From: Gongronella butleri
Lineage: Eukaryota > Mucoromycota > Mucoromycetes > Mucorales > Cunninghamellaceae
Direction: 5' to 3'
Length of the DNA: 64,000 bases
Assembly (NCBI GenBank): GCA_025201375.1
Contig: JAIWZP010000022.1
Coordinates: 372,001 to 436,000, forward strand
Shown: positions 1-12,060 of the stretch, piece by piece
How the letters are laid out: every line of letters begins with the position of its first letter
Numbering within the stretch: the first letter of the stretch is position 1
Made by a program: the position numbers and the translations under genes
Notes under the pieces: generated by a model
Database searches by the model: none
What the model was told of the DNA's origin: nothing
What the model saw: only the letters and a program-made list of their open reading frames with translations

Positions 1-1
1 C

Positions 2-1141
2 ATGTGGAAATGGAATCTGTTTTGCCACACGCAGTGCCTGTACACGGCGTGCCCGTCGCCATCGACACGACGCATGCTCGAGCAACAAGGGTTCAACAAT
101 GTGCGCCTGTGGCCGCGCGGTGTCGACATGACGCTGTTTTCCCCATTGCATCGGTCCGCCCAGCTGCGGCATCAATGGATGCTGGCAAGCACGAGCCACG
201 ACGACGACGACGACATCGACATCGACATCGAAAACGGCCAACGAGCCAATGAAATCCATGCGTATGGTCACACAAATCTGCAACACACCGATCTCGACGG
301 CAAATGCGTGATGTTGTACGTGGGCCGCATCTCGTTTGAAAAGAATATCAATCTGCTACTTGACGCGTACAAGGAAATGGACCACGAAAAATGCCATCTC
401 GTGCTCGTTGGCCACGGCCCCGCCTTTGACGACATCCAGCAGCGCTATTGCGCGCGCCAGCCAACCACCACCACCAGCACCAGTGACAAGGACAATGACA
501 ACAATGCGCCAATCGCCACGGACAAAATCCTGCCAATCACCTTTACAGGTTATTTACGCGGCATGGATCTCGCCATGGCCTACGCGTCTGCAGATGTGTT
601 TTCCTTCCCCTCCACTACAGAAACTTTTGGCCAGGTCGTCCTGGAATCCATGGCTTCAGGTAAAAAAAAAAAAAAAAGAAAAAGCGAAAAGAAGAGTGGA
701 CGCGTTGCATGGCGCGCCCAATTGATTATTCATCTCTTTCTTTTTTTTGAAACAGGGCTGCCTGTGGTCGGTTTGGAAGCTGAGGGCGTGTGCGACTTGG
801 TGATGCACGAATCCACCGGCTTGCTATTGCCGTACGGCAAGGACGAAGCATATGAAAACTTGGTGTCGCGGTATCGCGCGCTGCTGACGCGCATGGTGGA
901 CAATGCTGCCGAGCGGAAAGCCATGGGCCAGCGCGGCGCCGCATTGTCCACAAACTACACATGGTCGGGCGCCATGGACCAGATGGTAAATGTGTACCGC
1001 GACGCCATCCGCGACACGCAAAATGGCAAAAAGGACGCGTCGGTCTTGCTAGATTCGCCGGCCGACGCCAACTTGGACTTCAAGGGCCATGACGACGACA
1101 AACAATGTATCCATAGTGACAGCGGTGTCGAGGAAGACTGA
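2..1141 (+). CDS. GT4-family glycosyltransferase, 3' part
   Basis: Partial: the 5' end lies outside the window. Exons 2-659 and 756-1141, with a GT-AG intron at 660-755. Seen: the ..WPRGVDMTLFSP.. segment, then the C-terminal Rossmann half starting at MLYVGRIS, and the GT4 E-x7-E pair in TETFGQVVLE that contacts the nucleotide-sugar. The exons join cleanly as MASG-LPVVG. The layout matches fungal GT4 enzymes related to SQD2 and to GDP-mannose-dependent mannosyltransferases. The donor and acceptor sugars cannot be read from sequence. An Asp-rich low-complexity insert follows the first segment and an acidic tail ends the protein. The 96-nt intron has no in-frame stop, so an unspliced transcript would add a Lys-rich insert inside the catalytic domain. 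Family is certain; exact activity is not. Confidence 0.88.
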   Translation: MWKWNLFCHTQCLYTACPSPSTRRMLEQQGFNNVRLWPRGVDMTLFSPLHRSAQLRHQWMLASTSHDDDDDIDIDIENGQRANEIHAYGHTNLQHTDLDGKCVMLYVGRISFEKNINLLLDAYKEMDHEKCHLVLVGHGPAFDDIQQRYCARQPTTTTSTSDKDNDNNAPIATDKILPITFTGYLRGMDLAMAYASADVFSFPSTTETFGQVVLESMASGKKKKKRKSEKKSGRVAWRAQLIIHLFLFFETGLPVVGLEAEGVCDLVMHESTGLLLPYGKDEAYENLVSRYRALLTRMVDNAAERKAMGQRGAALSTNYTWSGAMDQMVNVYRDAIRDTQNGKKDASVLLDSPADANLDFKGHDDDKQCIHSDSGVEED

Positions 1142-4100
1142 TCCTTGCTCCCCTCGTTTCTTTCCATTTTTTTTTCACGAATTGCTTATGATTTACCTTT
1201 TTACAATTTATGTTCCCTCCCCCCAATCCAATTAAACTTTGTACAATAATGGCCCGCTCTCACTCTTTTCCACCAGCAACACGAGCAAAAGCAGTGCGAC
1301 ATGATCACAATGATGACCATGCGCGCGCGGCACAATGGGACATGATTGAGCACGCGCGGCTCCTTTTCTTGGCCTGCAGCACAACACATTGGACCGTGGA
1401 TCATGCATTGCATGCACGCGACTTGGCCCCCATCATCTGGCCTTGCATGACCACCTCCCCAATTCCAATGAGCTTTTGTACAAAACAGGGATGGACGCCT
1501 GCTCGCTTTTTTTTTTTTCGTTCTTTTTTTTCTTAGTGTTCCTTTTTTGATGAAATGAGACACCTGAGAAGCTCGTCTTGTTAGCATACTATACGTAGAC
1601 CGCATCTGGGGGTTCATTTTCGCGCGCAATTCAAGCCGCGGAGTTTGGATGGGCATGGCGTATTGCTAAAAATAGGTGCATTAGGACCTGATGGCCCACA
1701 GATGAAGAGCGCGCCCTTTTTTTTTTTTTTTTGACTTTGTCTTTTATGTATCATGTGTCAATGACGAATTTGCCGCTAGTCCAAAAGTGTGTGAAATGAA
1801 TGGCCACTTACCCAATGGGTCAGAGGGAGGAAATGAAGCGATGTCCATGAGTCCATTTTTTATTGTTTGGACCCCAGTGGGCAATTGAGTCGTGATGCCA
1901 TGGCCAAGCCAGAGTGTGGGACGATGGAGGGGCATTATTGGGGGGGTGGGGAAGCAATGAGTATGTTTGAATTGGCTCATTATGAAGCGGCCATCGCCTT
2001 TTTTTCAAAGAGGAAAGGCTTGATCTATTGTCATTTTGTTTTTTTGCCATGGATCGCATTCCAGAATTTGCAAAAACAAGGGCGCGCGCGGCCCACCGAT
2101 TTCTGCGGAATCGGGGATGGCAGCCCCAGAGGAAAAAAGGGCCTGGCAAAGCTCAAAAAGGCATCTGACACTGGAGTTTGAATCCAACTCTGTTGAAATT
2201 GAGATTTCGTACAACGTCGATCCTTTCTCTTTATGGAGCAAGCGAGGCCCCCCATAGTGATATGCGCAAATCAATGGGCAATCATCCGTCTTATTCTTGA
2301 CTCTATAAAAAAAAGGGCGCGAAATGACAGCAATATTGAAATGTACCTATTGTTGGCATCAATAACACCACGATCGCCCATGCATGGGGGTGCAATGGGC
2401 TTGATGGGGCGTTGCTATTTTCGTCCACCTTGGCTAGACCAATGACGAAATTGAGGAGCGCGAGGAATGTCAGAACTGACAAGCAAAAAAAAAAAAAAGA
2501 AAGAACGCACGCCGACCTGATTTCCGCGTTTATCCATCATGGCCAGGGGCACTGCGGTGCCCTGGGACAAAAGGGACAAACCAAGATGAAAAGGATCAAA
2601 GAAGATTGAGCAAAACTAAATTAAAAAATGGCCACCCGCCCACCATGTTGCCCTTCTTGGACGCTGGGCACGCGCGGGTTCATTGATCATTGGGGTGGCA
2701 CACTGTAAAACTCAAATGCATGAATTGACAGATGAAGCAAAAAAAAAAAAAAGCCATTGAAACAGCAACCAAAAACAGGCGTCAACGCCATCTTGCCAAG
2801 ATAGAAAAAGGCAACCCTTTTGACACCCCCCTCTCTCCGCCGGCCATTAATTCTCCTTGTGGCCCCATACATGTTTGTAATCCCTTATTACAGATCCAGG
2901 AGACACGCCCATTGAGAAGTCATGTTGACCCCCCCTGCAATGCAATTGCTTCTTTGTGCAAAAAAAACCAACCAAATCATTCCAGACATGTTCCTGGTAT
3001 GGTCGCCCAGGTTCATGCACCAGCAACACGGGTCGTCAGGATGTCAACAAAAAAAGAAAGACAAAAAAAATCGTTTCTACCAGAATACCCCAAGTGTTTT
3101 TGAGACATGAGCCACGGAGAAAGGAAAAAGAGCATGGTGACACTCAACGGATGGACCACAACCACTGGGATCGCTCTCTCCTCCTCCCCCCTTTATTTTT
3201 TAGGCACCCGCGCGCGCGGGGGTGTGCGTGTGCGCGCACTTGCCGCCTTTTGTGGTTTGAATTCAGCTTTTTTTTCATACCAATTCCCAGGTTCGGGTCA
3301 CACACAAGCATCACGAAAAAGAAAGACAAAAAGAGGATCCGCCAAAAAGTCGTCAGCATGTTGCACGATTCATTAATTTTTCTTGTTCACAAACTCCCTC
3401 GGCAACCTTGTTGCCCATTGAAGGTCGCACAAGCATGACCCAGCGAGAAAGCCCGCCTGGCAAAAGAGTGAAAGTGACACGCGTCACATTGACCACTGCG
3501 AACGCGCATTGGTGCGGCCATTGAAATCAGGTGGACTGCTTGGCCTGTTTTCATTTTAATCTTGCGGCTGTGGGGGGGGGGGAAACACAGAGCCCCACTG
3601 GATTCATTCATAAAACAAAAGCGATGGACAAACAGCATGTGTCATTTCTTTAAATGGGTGGCCCACAAAAAAAAAAAAGGGCATGCACGCGCGTCCATTT
3701 CATTTTTTTTTCCTTCCCCTCTCGCCTCCCCCCAAAAAGGGCTCTCATGCCCTCGTTGTTTTTTTGACTGGGGCAACGAAACCGACGCGTCGTGCCGTTC
3801 CGCGCGAATTGGCTCCTTTTACCCAGTGGTTTGGGGTGGCCAATTAGCGACTCATTAAAGCAAGCCTATGGGGGCCATCGTTTTTTTTTTTTTAGGTCCC
3901 TTCTAGCCGGAGGCAGCGCATAGACAAGGTGATCTTTGCTAATCAGGGCGGCCAGAGCTCCGCACTTATTCACAAAAGAATAAAAAAAAACAAGGTTTGC
4001 CCATCATCGTAAAAGTTATAGGCTCTTTTTTCGTCGTTTTGCAACTCAGTACATATTAAAAACAACAACGGTGATCAGAGCTTTTGTGGGCGGACATAAA

Positions 4101-4773
4101 AGGGGACAGGTTAGCATGGTGCAACACGAACACATTGGCCAAATGGCCGTATTTTATGGCACACATCCTGTCCCCCCCTTTTTTCAATCCTTACCCGTCT
4201 TTTTTTTTTTTTTTTTCTGCACCCCAAGCACTTGAGAACGTGTCATCTTCTTTTCTTTCCCTTTTTTTTCCTCTCTTTTTTTTATTTTTTATATTTTTCA
4301 TTGCGTGTTTAGATCTTTTTTTTATTTTCTTTTGTTGCATTTGCCCCTAAAGATCCACACCGCCCCATTCATCTTTTTTTTTTTGCCACCACCCCCCGTT
4401 CAAGACAATTGTCGCCGCCCCCGCCTCTTTTAATTTAATCTTTTATGAAAGTAACCAAGTCAGCCAAGGGTAAAACACATAAACAAACTGGCATGACGCA
4501 CACAGGCAGCAGACGAGCCAAAAAAAAAAAAAAAGCGACGAGAACAATTGAACCGATCATTTTTTTTTTAAAATTCGCAGTCAAGGTCTATTACACGCTG
4601 CGTGGCCAATCATCTACGCGCCTAGCCTCATTTCAAATTAAAGTCCAGGAAGGACCCGCTTCACTGGTGCGCATTCCACTAAAGAAATGTCTTTGGGCCA
4701 TCTGCTCTTCTAGGTAAAAAAAAAAAAAAAAAAGAAGCCAAAAAAAAAAAATCGATCATGCCACGTGACAAAG
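1142..4773. other. Gene-poor interval
   Basis: About 3.6 kb with no reading frame I can support. Open frames are short, overlap on both strands and show no domain. The stretch has many T/A homopolymers and short CG-rich patches, and resembles the gene flanks elsewhere in the window. The last few hundred bases probably hold the promoter and 5' UTR of the FYRN/FYRC gene. A 5' UTR exon near 4.6-4.7 kb is possible but its splice phase does not fit the coding frame. Confidence 0.5.
1230..1240 (+). terminator. Candidate polyadenylation signal
   Basis: AATTAAACTTT lies about 90 bp after the GT4 stop. The identical 11-mer occurs at 8094-8104, after the FYRN/FYRC gene. The shared placement suggests a 3'-end processing element; this is inferred, not shown. 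Confidence 0.35.
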
Positions 4774-6991
4774 ATGCAAGAAGCAATAAGGGTGCCATCT
4801 TGGTTAGTCAATGCTCACTCATCAAAAACTGGCCAATTTCATCATAGCCCTGATTTGGTGTGTCATGAACATGATCTTTCGGTCTACACTGCCAATTTTG
4901 ACGATTCGACCGGGAAGCCCTATGCGACGGCGGCGGAGCACCGTGATCAATTCATCTGGGAAGGCCACGGACTCATGTCGTGGATCATGGAAGACAAGCC
5001 AGCGGAAAATGAGACAAATATGGAACACGACGATGGCATTCTTGTCGACGGCCGATCTTCTGATCATCATGTTGATTTGTACATGGAATTGCAACCTGTA
5101 AGTTGGCTCCGACCCCGCACACACACACACACATACCCCTTTTTTTACTTCTCAAAGCACCCAAAAAAACAGGAAATGATCGAAAAAGAAGCGAAAAGAA
5201 AAAAAAAAAACGACGGGTGTCGTGACAATAAGTTTCCATTTTTCATTTCCCCCCTTTTGTTTCTTCCTTGCCCTGAATCCTTTCTTTCCCGCTCATGGCC
5301 ACCCCCTTTTTCCCCCTCTTTTTTTTTTTCCTTTTTTCTCTTTTAGACAATCAAGTGGTGCAAAACGGAATTTTATCAAGCCTTGCGATCACGCGATTTT
5401 GATGGCCTGAAACAGCGTTCTGGGTCGCCCCCTTTCACCACGTCCAGCTGCAATTGCAGCATCTATGCGGCCATGATGAATCATCAACCTTCCACGTCGT
5501 CGTCGTCGGCCTCGTTGGCGCCTCCAATGGCTGGAAACGCCTATGCCTCGTCTTCTTCGCCTTCTTCATCGCAACAACAACAACAGCAACAGCAACAACT
5601 GCAAGAAGAAGCCGAGTATCAACATTATATGAAGCGCAAGCGCCTGACACCGCCGCCAACACCATTGACGGCCACCACGCCGGCTTCGCCGCCTGCATTG
5701 CCACCCATTTCGTCGTCTCGGTCGTCCACATCGCCCATTACGCCGAGATTGCCGCCTCCCAATGCCATGGTGCATCGCCAAACCAAGACACCGGTCACTG
5801 GGTCGCCACCCCTCTTTCGTCCAGAGCCATTGCTGCCCGAAAGTCTGCACAGAGCCTCCTCATCGTCCACTCATGCACCCCGTGAATCGTCCCCACAAGC
5901 AAATTCGCATTATGATCGCGACGCATTCCATTACAGGCCGTCGTCTTCTGCTTCCTATTCAGCCCATCCTTATCCTCCGCACAATCATCCTCAACATCAT
6001 CAACATCACCATCCGCATCATCATCAACAACATCATCCACGCAGTGTCTCGCCCCCGCCGCAACATCAACATCAGCACGTGGTGCAATATGCGCATCATT
6101 CCCACCATGCGTCGTCACAACAACAACCACACCATCTTCCCCATGCCTATCCATCGTCGTCGTCTCAAAAGCACCGATCCGCATTCACACCTACACACGT
6201 GCACCACCACCATGACCAGCCACACATGGCATCGCCCCCCTATGCGCCGCAAACACATCAATTGCACCACACCGCGCGTCATCACGTGTACAATTATGGC
6301 CCCGACGTGTCCCTGGCCGCGGCACACCACCACACGTCGCAAGTCGCTGCACACGGCGCCGTACACGCAATCCAAGATGCTCAACCTATCCATCTCAGCA
6401 AAAAACGCAAGAAATACCCGTCCATGCTGACCACCGACAATCACAAGGCCGATGGAAACTCGACCACCACCACCTCATCGTCGTCCTCAACCGTCAATGC
6501 CCCACCGGTGCGCACTTATTATGAGGTTGACAAGGACGACCACGGAAATTATATCCTGCCCGTGGAAATCGACTCGTGGACCGTCGTCGACCTTGGCACC
6601 GTTGTCTATGATAGGCCGGCTTATCATAACCAACGCTACATCTACCCGGTCAATTACACCGTCCGCAAGTAAGTCCTTTGAAAAGCGACCTTTTTTTTTT
6701 ATCCTTTGTCCTTCTTTTTTTTTTTGGACTTTAAAAAACTCACCGTCTCTTTCTTTAGATGGTATCGCAGCATGGTGGATGCAAAGAGCGACACGCAATA
6801 TACCTGCCGCATCCTTGACAATGGCCGAGAGCCAAAGGTAACCAAAGAAAAGAAAAAAACAGGCGAAAAAACGTGATTTCTCATGCATTTCTTAATTTTT
6901 CGCATCAAGTTTGAGGTGACAGCCGATGACTGCCCGGTGACATACTCTGGCCCAACGCCCACCACCGTGTGGACCATTATTGTTCGGTACG

Positions 6992-7057
<66 letters not shown>

Positions 7058-7834
7058 GAAAAACACGTGCCTGACGCGCCAATTTTTTCTTGTAGACGCG
7101 CGTTTGCCATTCGCAATCAGGAATACGGCCACAATCCTGTAGGCCCCGACTTTTTCGGTCTGCGCAAGAACACGATTGCCAAGATGATCCAAGATTTGCC
7201 ACACGTGGAAAAATGCACGCAATATGTGTATCAGAATTTCGAGCCTGCGCGGTTCAACAAGCCAGGGCGCAACCGCCGGCGACTGGACACCATGATTTCA
7301 GGGTCGATCCTTGGCGGTGTCAACTACAGTCTGACGAGCGGGCGCTTAAACACGCATGCGAGCCACCAGCAACACCAATTGCAAATCCAGCAGCGCAGAC
7401 GCATCTCGAGCGGTGGTGTCACGGGCACGCTCACGCCCGGTGCCACAAACACGAGCACAAACACGAGCACGAGCACCGCAAGCACAAGCAATAATAATGC
7501 CATGAATGCCAGTGCGACTGCCAGCCACCAAGGCGACATCGCCAATGCAAGCTCCAGCAACAACAGCAGCCAGCCTCTGCATGATGACAATGTGTCCGTC
7601 GCATCGTCGTCGTCGGCCGTCACCACACCGCCGCCGCATGAAAAGGAACCCACGCCGCCGCATCACCTTCGTCATGCCCATCCGCACCACAATCACCACA
7701 ATCACCACGTAACACCTCAAAAACACGAAAATGTCGCGTCGGCCGCCGCTGCCGCCACCTATTACGCGCATCCGCCCGCCGCAACCACATCGCCCGCGCG
7801 CACCGCGTCACCCACACCCATCGAGACGGCTTAG
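4774..7834 (+). CDS. FYRN/FYRC-domain protein (TBRG1-like)
   Basis: Exons 4774-5097, 5347-6668, 6759-6837, 6910-6986 and 7096-7834 encode about 846 residues. Residues 1-130 have no recognised domain. A long Ser/Pro/Gln/His-rich region follows, with CAT and CAA codon runs. FYRN is about residues 505-575 (DSWTVVDLG ... YPVNYTVRKWYRS) and FYRC about 576-655, including the hallmark GPDFFGL. Paired FY-rich domains occur in chromatin-associated proteins such as TBRG1 and MLL/KMT2, so a nuclear role is inferred. No SET or PHD domain is present, which favours a TBRG1-like protein. Intron 4 carries a 62-nt A run. The first in-frame ATG (4774) was chosen as start, but an upstream exon cannot be excluded. 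Confidence 0.8.
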
Positions 7835-8493
7835 AAATGCTTGCATTCGGCACAAAACACCTCAAAAATCTCACACATCTCCTCCAGTGACGCTTTTTCT
7901 CCACTCTTTTTTTCTTTTTCTTTAATGCCTGCCCAATTTTCCCACCTTATGCCCGCATCCCCATCTTGCACATCCTTCATAGCGTTCTTTCTCTTTTTTT
8001 TTTTTTCTATGTCCCACTTCGTCTATTTTATCCACTCACTCACCCACTCTTAATGCCTGCCCCCCATCCATTTCAAATTGCCCCACTGTATATAATTAAA
8101 CTTTTGCAATTTCTGAAAAAAAAATCTGGCTGTCAATTTTGCCAAAAAGTCGTGCCTGGACCGTCAAAAAAGGCAAAGACATGTGCGCAAGGTGGGCGGT
8201 CTCGGCCAAGCAAGCGCAAAACAAGCTCAGATCCGGGGTTACGAGAAAAAAAAAGTGATCTACCAGGCTTTTTCATCGTGTTGCTATTTTTTCCAGTAGG
8301 TGAAAGCGGCGCATGAAAAAGCGCCAAAAAAGGCATCGAAAAAAGACCGTTTGTGCAACGCAATTTGAAATTGAGAAGAAAATGGGCAATCAGACTTTTT
8401 TTTATCACTGTTTTCTTCTTTTCGACGGGTTTTGTTCTTTTTCTTTTTTTTTTTTCTCTTGGCAACTTACACAAACACCTACAACGATAAACA
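7835..8493. other. Intergenic, no gene seen
   Basis: This 3' flank of the FYRN/FYRC gene includes a candidate polyadenylation element at 8094-8104. It is followed by the promoter of the acidic-protein gene, with T-rich tracts at 8398-8460. No supported coding sequence. Confidence 0.5.
8094..8104 (+). terminator. Candidate polyadenylation signal
   Basis: AATTAAACTTT about 260 bp after the FYRN/FYRC stop, preceded by TAT. Same 11-mer as at 1230-1240. Confidence 0.35.
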
Positions 8494-10026
8494 ATGGATT
8501 CCCCTACAGACGATTGGACCGACCATGCCTCAATTGGCAACATTGAGGATCAAAACGATGAAAACATGGATTCCGTGCTGGAGGGCACGACGGCACTGCT
8601 TGACAGCGACGACGAGGTGCCTGAGGTTGCGCTGGACGACGACGAGGAGAACAACGACGTCGACAACGAGCCGCCAATGGCCACCACCACCGAGGATGAA
8701 ACGGAGCAAGAATCCGAAGAAGCATCGGAAAGTGCAAGCAACGAGAGCCTGGATGACCCCGTGAGTGAGCAAGATGCAGGGTGGACGGGCAAGGAAAACC
8801 TGCAGACGGGCACGGACAACGACGAGCTTGTTGCCCCTGAAGAAGAGACGGCCCCTGAAGATGAATTGACCCCTGAACAAGACACATACCCTGAAAGTGA
8901 CGACGCATCGTTGCCCGACGATGACGCACCCTTGCCCAAAGATGCCGCTGACGTGACCATCACAGAGACAGACACGGAAAAGGCCAAGGACATCGACGAT
9001 AAGACCATGGACGCCGATATTGACATTGATGACCTTGCCCCCGACCATGATGAGAGCACCGACGAGACCAATGGCGATGACACCACGGATGACGCAATGG
9101 ATGATGAAGAGCTGACCGAGGACGATCTTGCCGCCGAGGAATTGACTGGCTTGGACGAGGAGCAAGACGGCGACGATGAAGAGCTCGAGGAAGAAGATCA
9201 AGAAGACGACGATGAATTGATCGATCCCGAGCTAGCGTCGGCGCAGGACGATCAAGAGCAAGATGCGACGGAGGACACGCCGACCGTCGATGACGAAGAG
9301 GTCGTCGAGGATGCGTGGGATGTCGCGTCGGACAATGGGGCCAATGGCGACGGCGAGGAGGATGTCCGTGTCGACGATGGCCTCTCGTACGACGATGAAG
9401 AGGACATCGTGGGCGACGCCAGTACCGTCGAAGAACACGCCGCCGCCACGTGGACGCCCGGAGATGACATTGAAGACGTCGAAGACGAAACGTCCATGGA
9501 CGAAACCGCCACGGACCTGCCCATGGACGACGACACCGCCACACTCGGCGACACCATCCCCGTCGCCGACTTGGATATTCTCAACGACACACTCGACAAC
9601 ATCCAATTGCCTCAAAACGACGAAAATAATGAAAACGACTGGCTCGCCGCCACAACCACCACAACCAACCCGGACATCGCCACCAAACCCACCCTGCCCG
9701 CTGACACAGAGTCCATCAATGACATGGACGCACTCGACATCTCCCAATGGCTCGGCTTCGCCATCATCATCCTCCTCTGCTTCCGAATCCCATCCATCAA
9801 GGTAAAAAAAAAAAAAAAAAAATAAGATTCGGCCAATTCGCAATGGCCTCATCCTCTTTTTTTCTCTCTCTTAAATCAGCGCTTCATCGAAAAGCCATTC
9901 AAAAAGCGCGAAACCAGCTCAACGCTCCCTGTAAGTGTTTGCAAAATAACGAATTTGCCCCATTTTCTTACCTTTTTTTTTTTTATTGCGTAGTACCATG
10001 CCGTCAATAGCAAGGAGCTGGATTAA
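8494..10026 (+). CDS. Asp/Glu-rich protein with C-terminal membrane segment
   Basis: Exons 8494-9801, 9880-9930 and 9994-10026 encode about 463 residues. I do not recognise a family. Residues 1-415 are extremely acidic low-complexity sequence (runs of Asp, Glu, Thr and Ala) with almost no Lys or Arg. Around residues 418-436 a hydrophobic stretch (WLGFAIIILLCF) forms one predicted transmembrane helix. A basic tail (KRFIEKPFKKRE) of about 27 residues follows. The charge pattern suggests a C-terminally anchored protein with the acidic part on one face and the basic tail on the other. No signal peptide is evident. Splicing is supported by clean GT-AG sites and by in-frame stops in the introns. 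Function unknown; Ca2+ or histone binding would be speculation. Confidence 0.75.
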
Positions 10027-10267
10027 AATGCGCACTCGACAGGCTTGAACCGGCCACCTAATAATTGTATCTTTTACATCAACATATCCACCATAATATT
10101 AAAGCATTCCATTTTTTTTTTCCTCTCTCTTTTTTTTCGTTTTGCTTTTAATGGGCTTTAAAGGTCGGGCTTTACAACTGCGCCGCGCCGTTTAAGGTGG
10201 GTGTAGCTGCGATGATCCTAGTCTTGCCTGGTCTAATTCTCAATGCGCGATTGGAAAAAAAAAAAGA

Positions 10268-10275
10268 TATAAAAG
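10268..10275 (+). promoter_or_regulatory. TATA box and CT-tract upstream of DUF3455 gene
   Basis: TATAAAAG sits about 95 bp upstream of the ATG at 10365. It is followed by a long pyrimidine (CT)n tract at about 10327-10360 that ends just before the start codon. This layout is typical of strongly transcribed fungal genes. The 10027-10364 intergenic interval holds nothing else I can name. Confidence 0.55.
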
Positions 10276-10364
10276 CAGCCCGACGCGTCACTTTTTTCTT
10301 TTTTTTTTTTTCCATCACAAAAAAGCTTCTCTTTTTTCCTCTCTCTCTCTCTCTCTCTTGAGCC

Positions 10365-11172
10365 ATGCTTGCTGTTGTTTTGTTTGCATTTGCGGTGTTT
10401 GTGTCGTGCTTGCACGCGGATTTCGTGCCTGAATTGAAGGGCGTGCCGTCGGCGGCGGATGTCAAGGAGCGCATTGCACCACCCGAGGGCCACAAGCTGT
10501 ACGACGTCTGGTACGCCAAGGGCAACCGCATCTACCAATGCAACCCCGAAAAGACAGGCTTCCAGCACTGGTACAATGTCCAAACGCACGCCTTCCTGTA
10601 TCCCACCAATGGCCGCGAAGCTCCCTTTGACATCGATGGCCAGGAAATCGGCCAAATCGCTGCTATGCCCCTCAACCAGACTGCACAAATGCAAGTCGCT
10701 CATGAAAAAAAAAAGAGAAAAATCCTGGTCGCGACGCGTGTTTTGCCTTTTTTGACCTTTTTTTTCTTTTTTTTCTTTCATCTTTGACAGGGCCAACCCA
10801 ATTGAGACGTATCCTACGATCTACTACTACCCTGACGGTTCCTGGGTCGCGTCGGGCCACCCCGTGAGCACAACGACCAAAGAGGAAGGCCGTGCCGAGC
10901 GTGGTGACACCGTGAACTTGGACGACCACTTGGATGACGCGCGCTTCTCGTCGACCGACGGCTACCTGTCGCACGCAAAGTATATTGTGCGCCTCCAGTC
11001 GCTCAATGGTGCCGTCCCCGCTGCAGATACGTGCATCACAAAGGGCGAAACCGTCAACAAGCCGTTCACCGCCTACTACATGGTCTACACCGACAACGAC
11101 GGCATGTCGCGCCTCAAGGAGGAAAAGGACGCATGGGACGCGCTCGCTGCGCGCCATGACGCCAACGCCTAA
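10365..11172 (+). CDS. Secreted DUF3455-family protein
   Basis: Exons 10365-10690 and 10791-11172 encode about 235 residues. Residues 1-18 form a clear signal peptide (LAVVLFAFAVFVSCLHA). The mature part matches DUF3455: an APPEGHKLYDVW opening, IYQCNP, W-x-N, the YYYPDGSWVASG segment, then KYIVRLQSLNG and a final Tyr-rich strand. Family members are small secreted or surface proteins of unknown function. The intron is needed because the frame shifts. The only donor that restores it is a GC donor (AAT|GCAAGT ... CAG), a strong GC-AG site. TATA and CT-tract promoter features suggest high expression. Family confident, function unknown. Confidence 0.85.
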
Positions 11173-11245
11173 GCAATAGCAAACGGCCAGTTTGTCTCGT
11201 TCAATTTCTAAAAAAGAAAACGGGACTTTAATTTAATCGTCAAGC

Positions 11246-11251
11246 AATAAA
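11246..11251 (+). terminator. Candidate polyadenylation signal
   Basis: AATAAA 74 bp after the stop codon of the DUF3455 gene, followed by an A-run. Confidence 0.4.
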
Positions 11252-11499
11252 AAAAAAGACACCAAATAGCGTGCATTTCATCATGAATAGAAAGACGCAA
11301 CCAAGAAAATAAATTGTCGCAAACGGGTTGAGCTGGGACGCCATCAACACTCACAAATTGATCTTGGTAAACTCACCTTAATAACCGTCAAAAATGCAAT
11401 AAAAAGGGGATCCATTGCCACATTTCCACGCAAATTGCAATTTGTCCCTTTTTTTGGGCCCAAAGTCGCCTCGACGAGGATCTAGTGCAGTGTCCTGAA

Positions 11500-12060
11500 A
11501 CACGCACCTCAGGAAGGGTGCGGCCTGACGCGTACGAAGCTATCAATGATTTATGAAAAAAGTTTAGTTCCAGCCGAGTTTTATAGGAAGCAACGTTTGG
11601 CTGCACATGTTGGACGCGCCAAAAACCGCGTCAGACGTCGATGTACGCGCGCCTGTTTCTAAACAATTCATGCGTCTGGCGACCTCCCCAATTCGTTGAC
11701 GCGTCAGCGCGGTTCTATGGACGCGTTTTTCCCCATGAAATTCGCCATTGAAATTGAATCCAAGATTGCTCATTGCTCGTCATTGACAAGATGAACACCG
11801 CTCGTTTTTGACCTTTTCCGCGGTTTCTCCATCCGCCTCATCTTGTGTGCAAGTTTGGCACTATTCTGGCGACCTAATTTTTCAATTTTTGATATTGAGT
11901 CTGACCACGACTAAATTTTGATTCGCGAAAAGCGCGTCGCCCTTGTGATTTATGGGAGCTGCGCATCGCATCTCGTCACTTTTTCTAGCTTGTCATTTCA
12001 AGATGCAATGCGTTCCGAGGCGCGGCTGTGCCCGGTTTACGAGCGACACAGTGAGTTGAC
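11500..12060. repeat. Dispersed repeat, copy 1
   Basis: Aligns by eye, in the same orientation, with 23640-24205. Shared blocks include a GATxxATGAAAAAAG segment, AACCGCGTCA, TCTATGRRCGCGTTTTTCC, CATCTTGTGTGC and TGCAATGCGTT. Many differences are C/T or G/A. A shorter fragment recurs at about 42412-42490. No open frame is conserved. Probably an old, decayed mobile or satellite-type sequence. Confidence 0.65.

Noticed and set aside
1201..1656. 151-codon minus-strand frame
   Set aside because: Low-complexity Lys/Arg stretch from T runs, no recognisable domain, no supporting signals.
4445..4717. Open frame before the FYRN/FYRC gene as a 5' coding exon
   Set aside because: It ends at a plausible donor but the phase does not match any acceptor that enters the known frame, so only a UTR exon remains possible.
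5435..6444. Long frames antisense and in other phases over the FYRN/FYRC gene
   Set aside because: By-products of CAT/CAA/TCG repeat codons; only the sense frame continues into FYRN.
8530..9852. Long antisense frames opposite the acidic protein
   Set aside because: They mirror GAC/GAT-rich codons on the other strand (Val/Arg/Ser-rich) and have no family resemblance.
10020..10110. tRNA-like B box (GGTTCAAGCC on the minus strand)
   Set aside because: The T-stem arms do not pair and no D or anticodon arm can be drawn.
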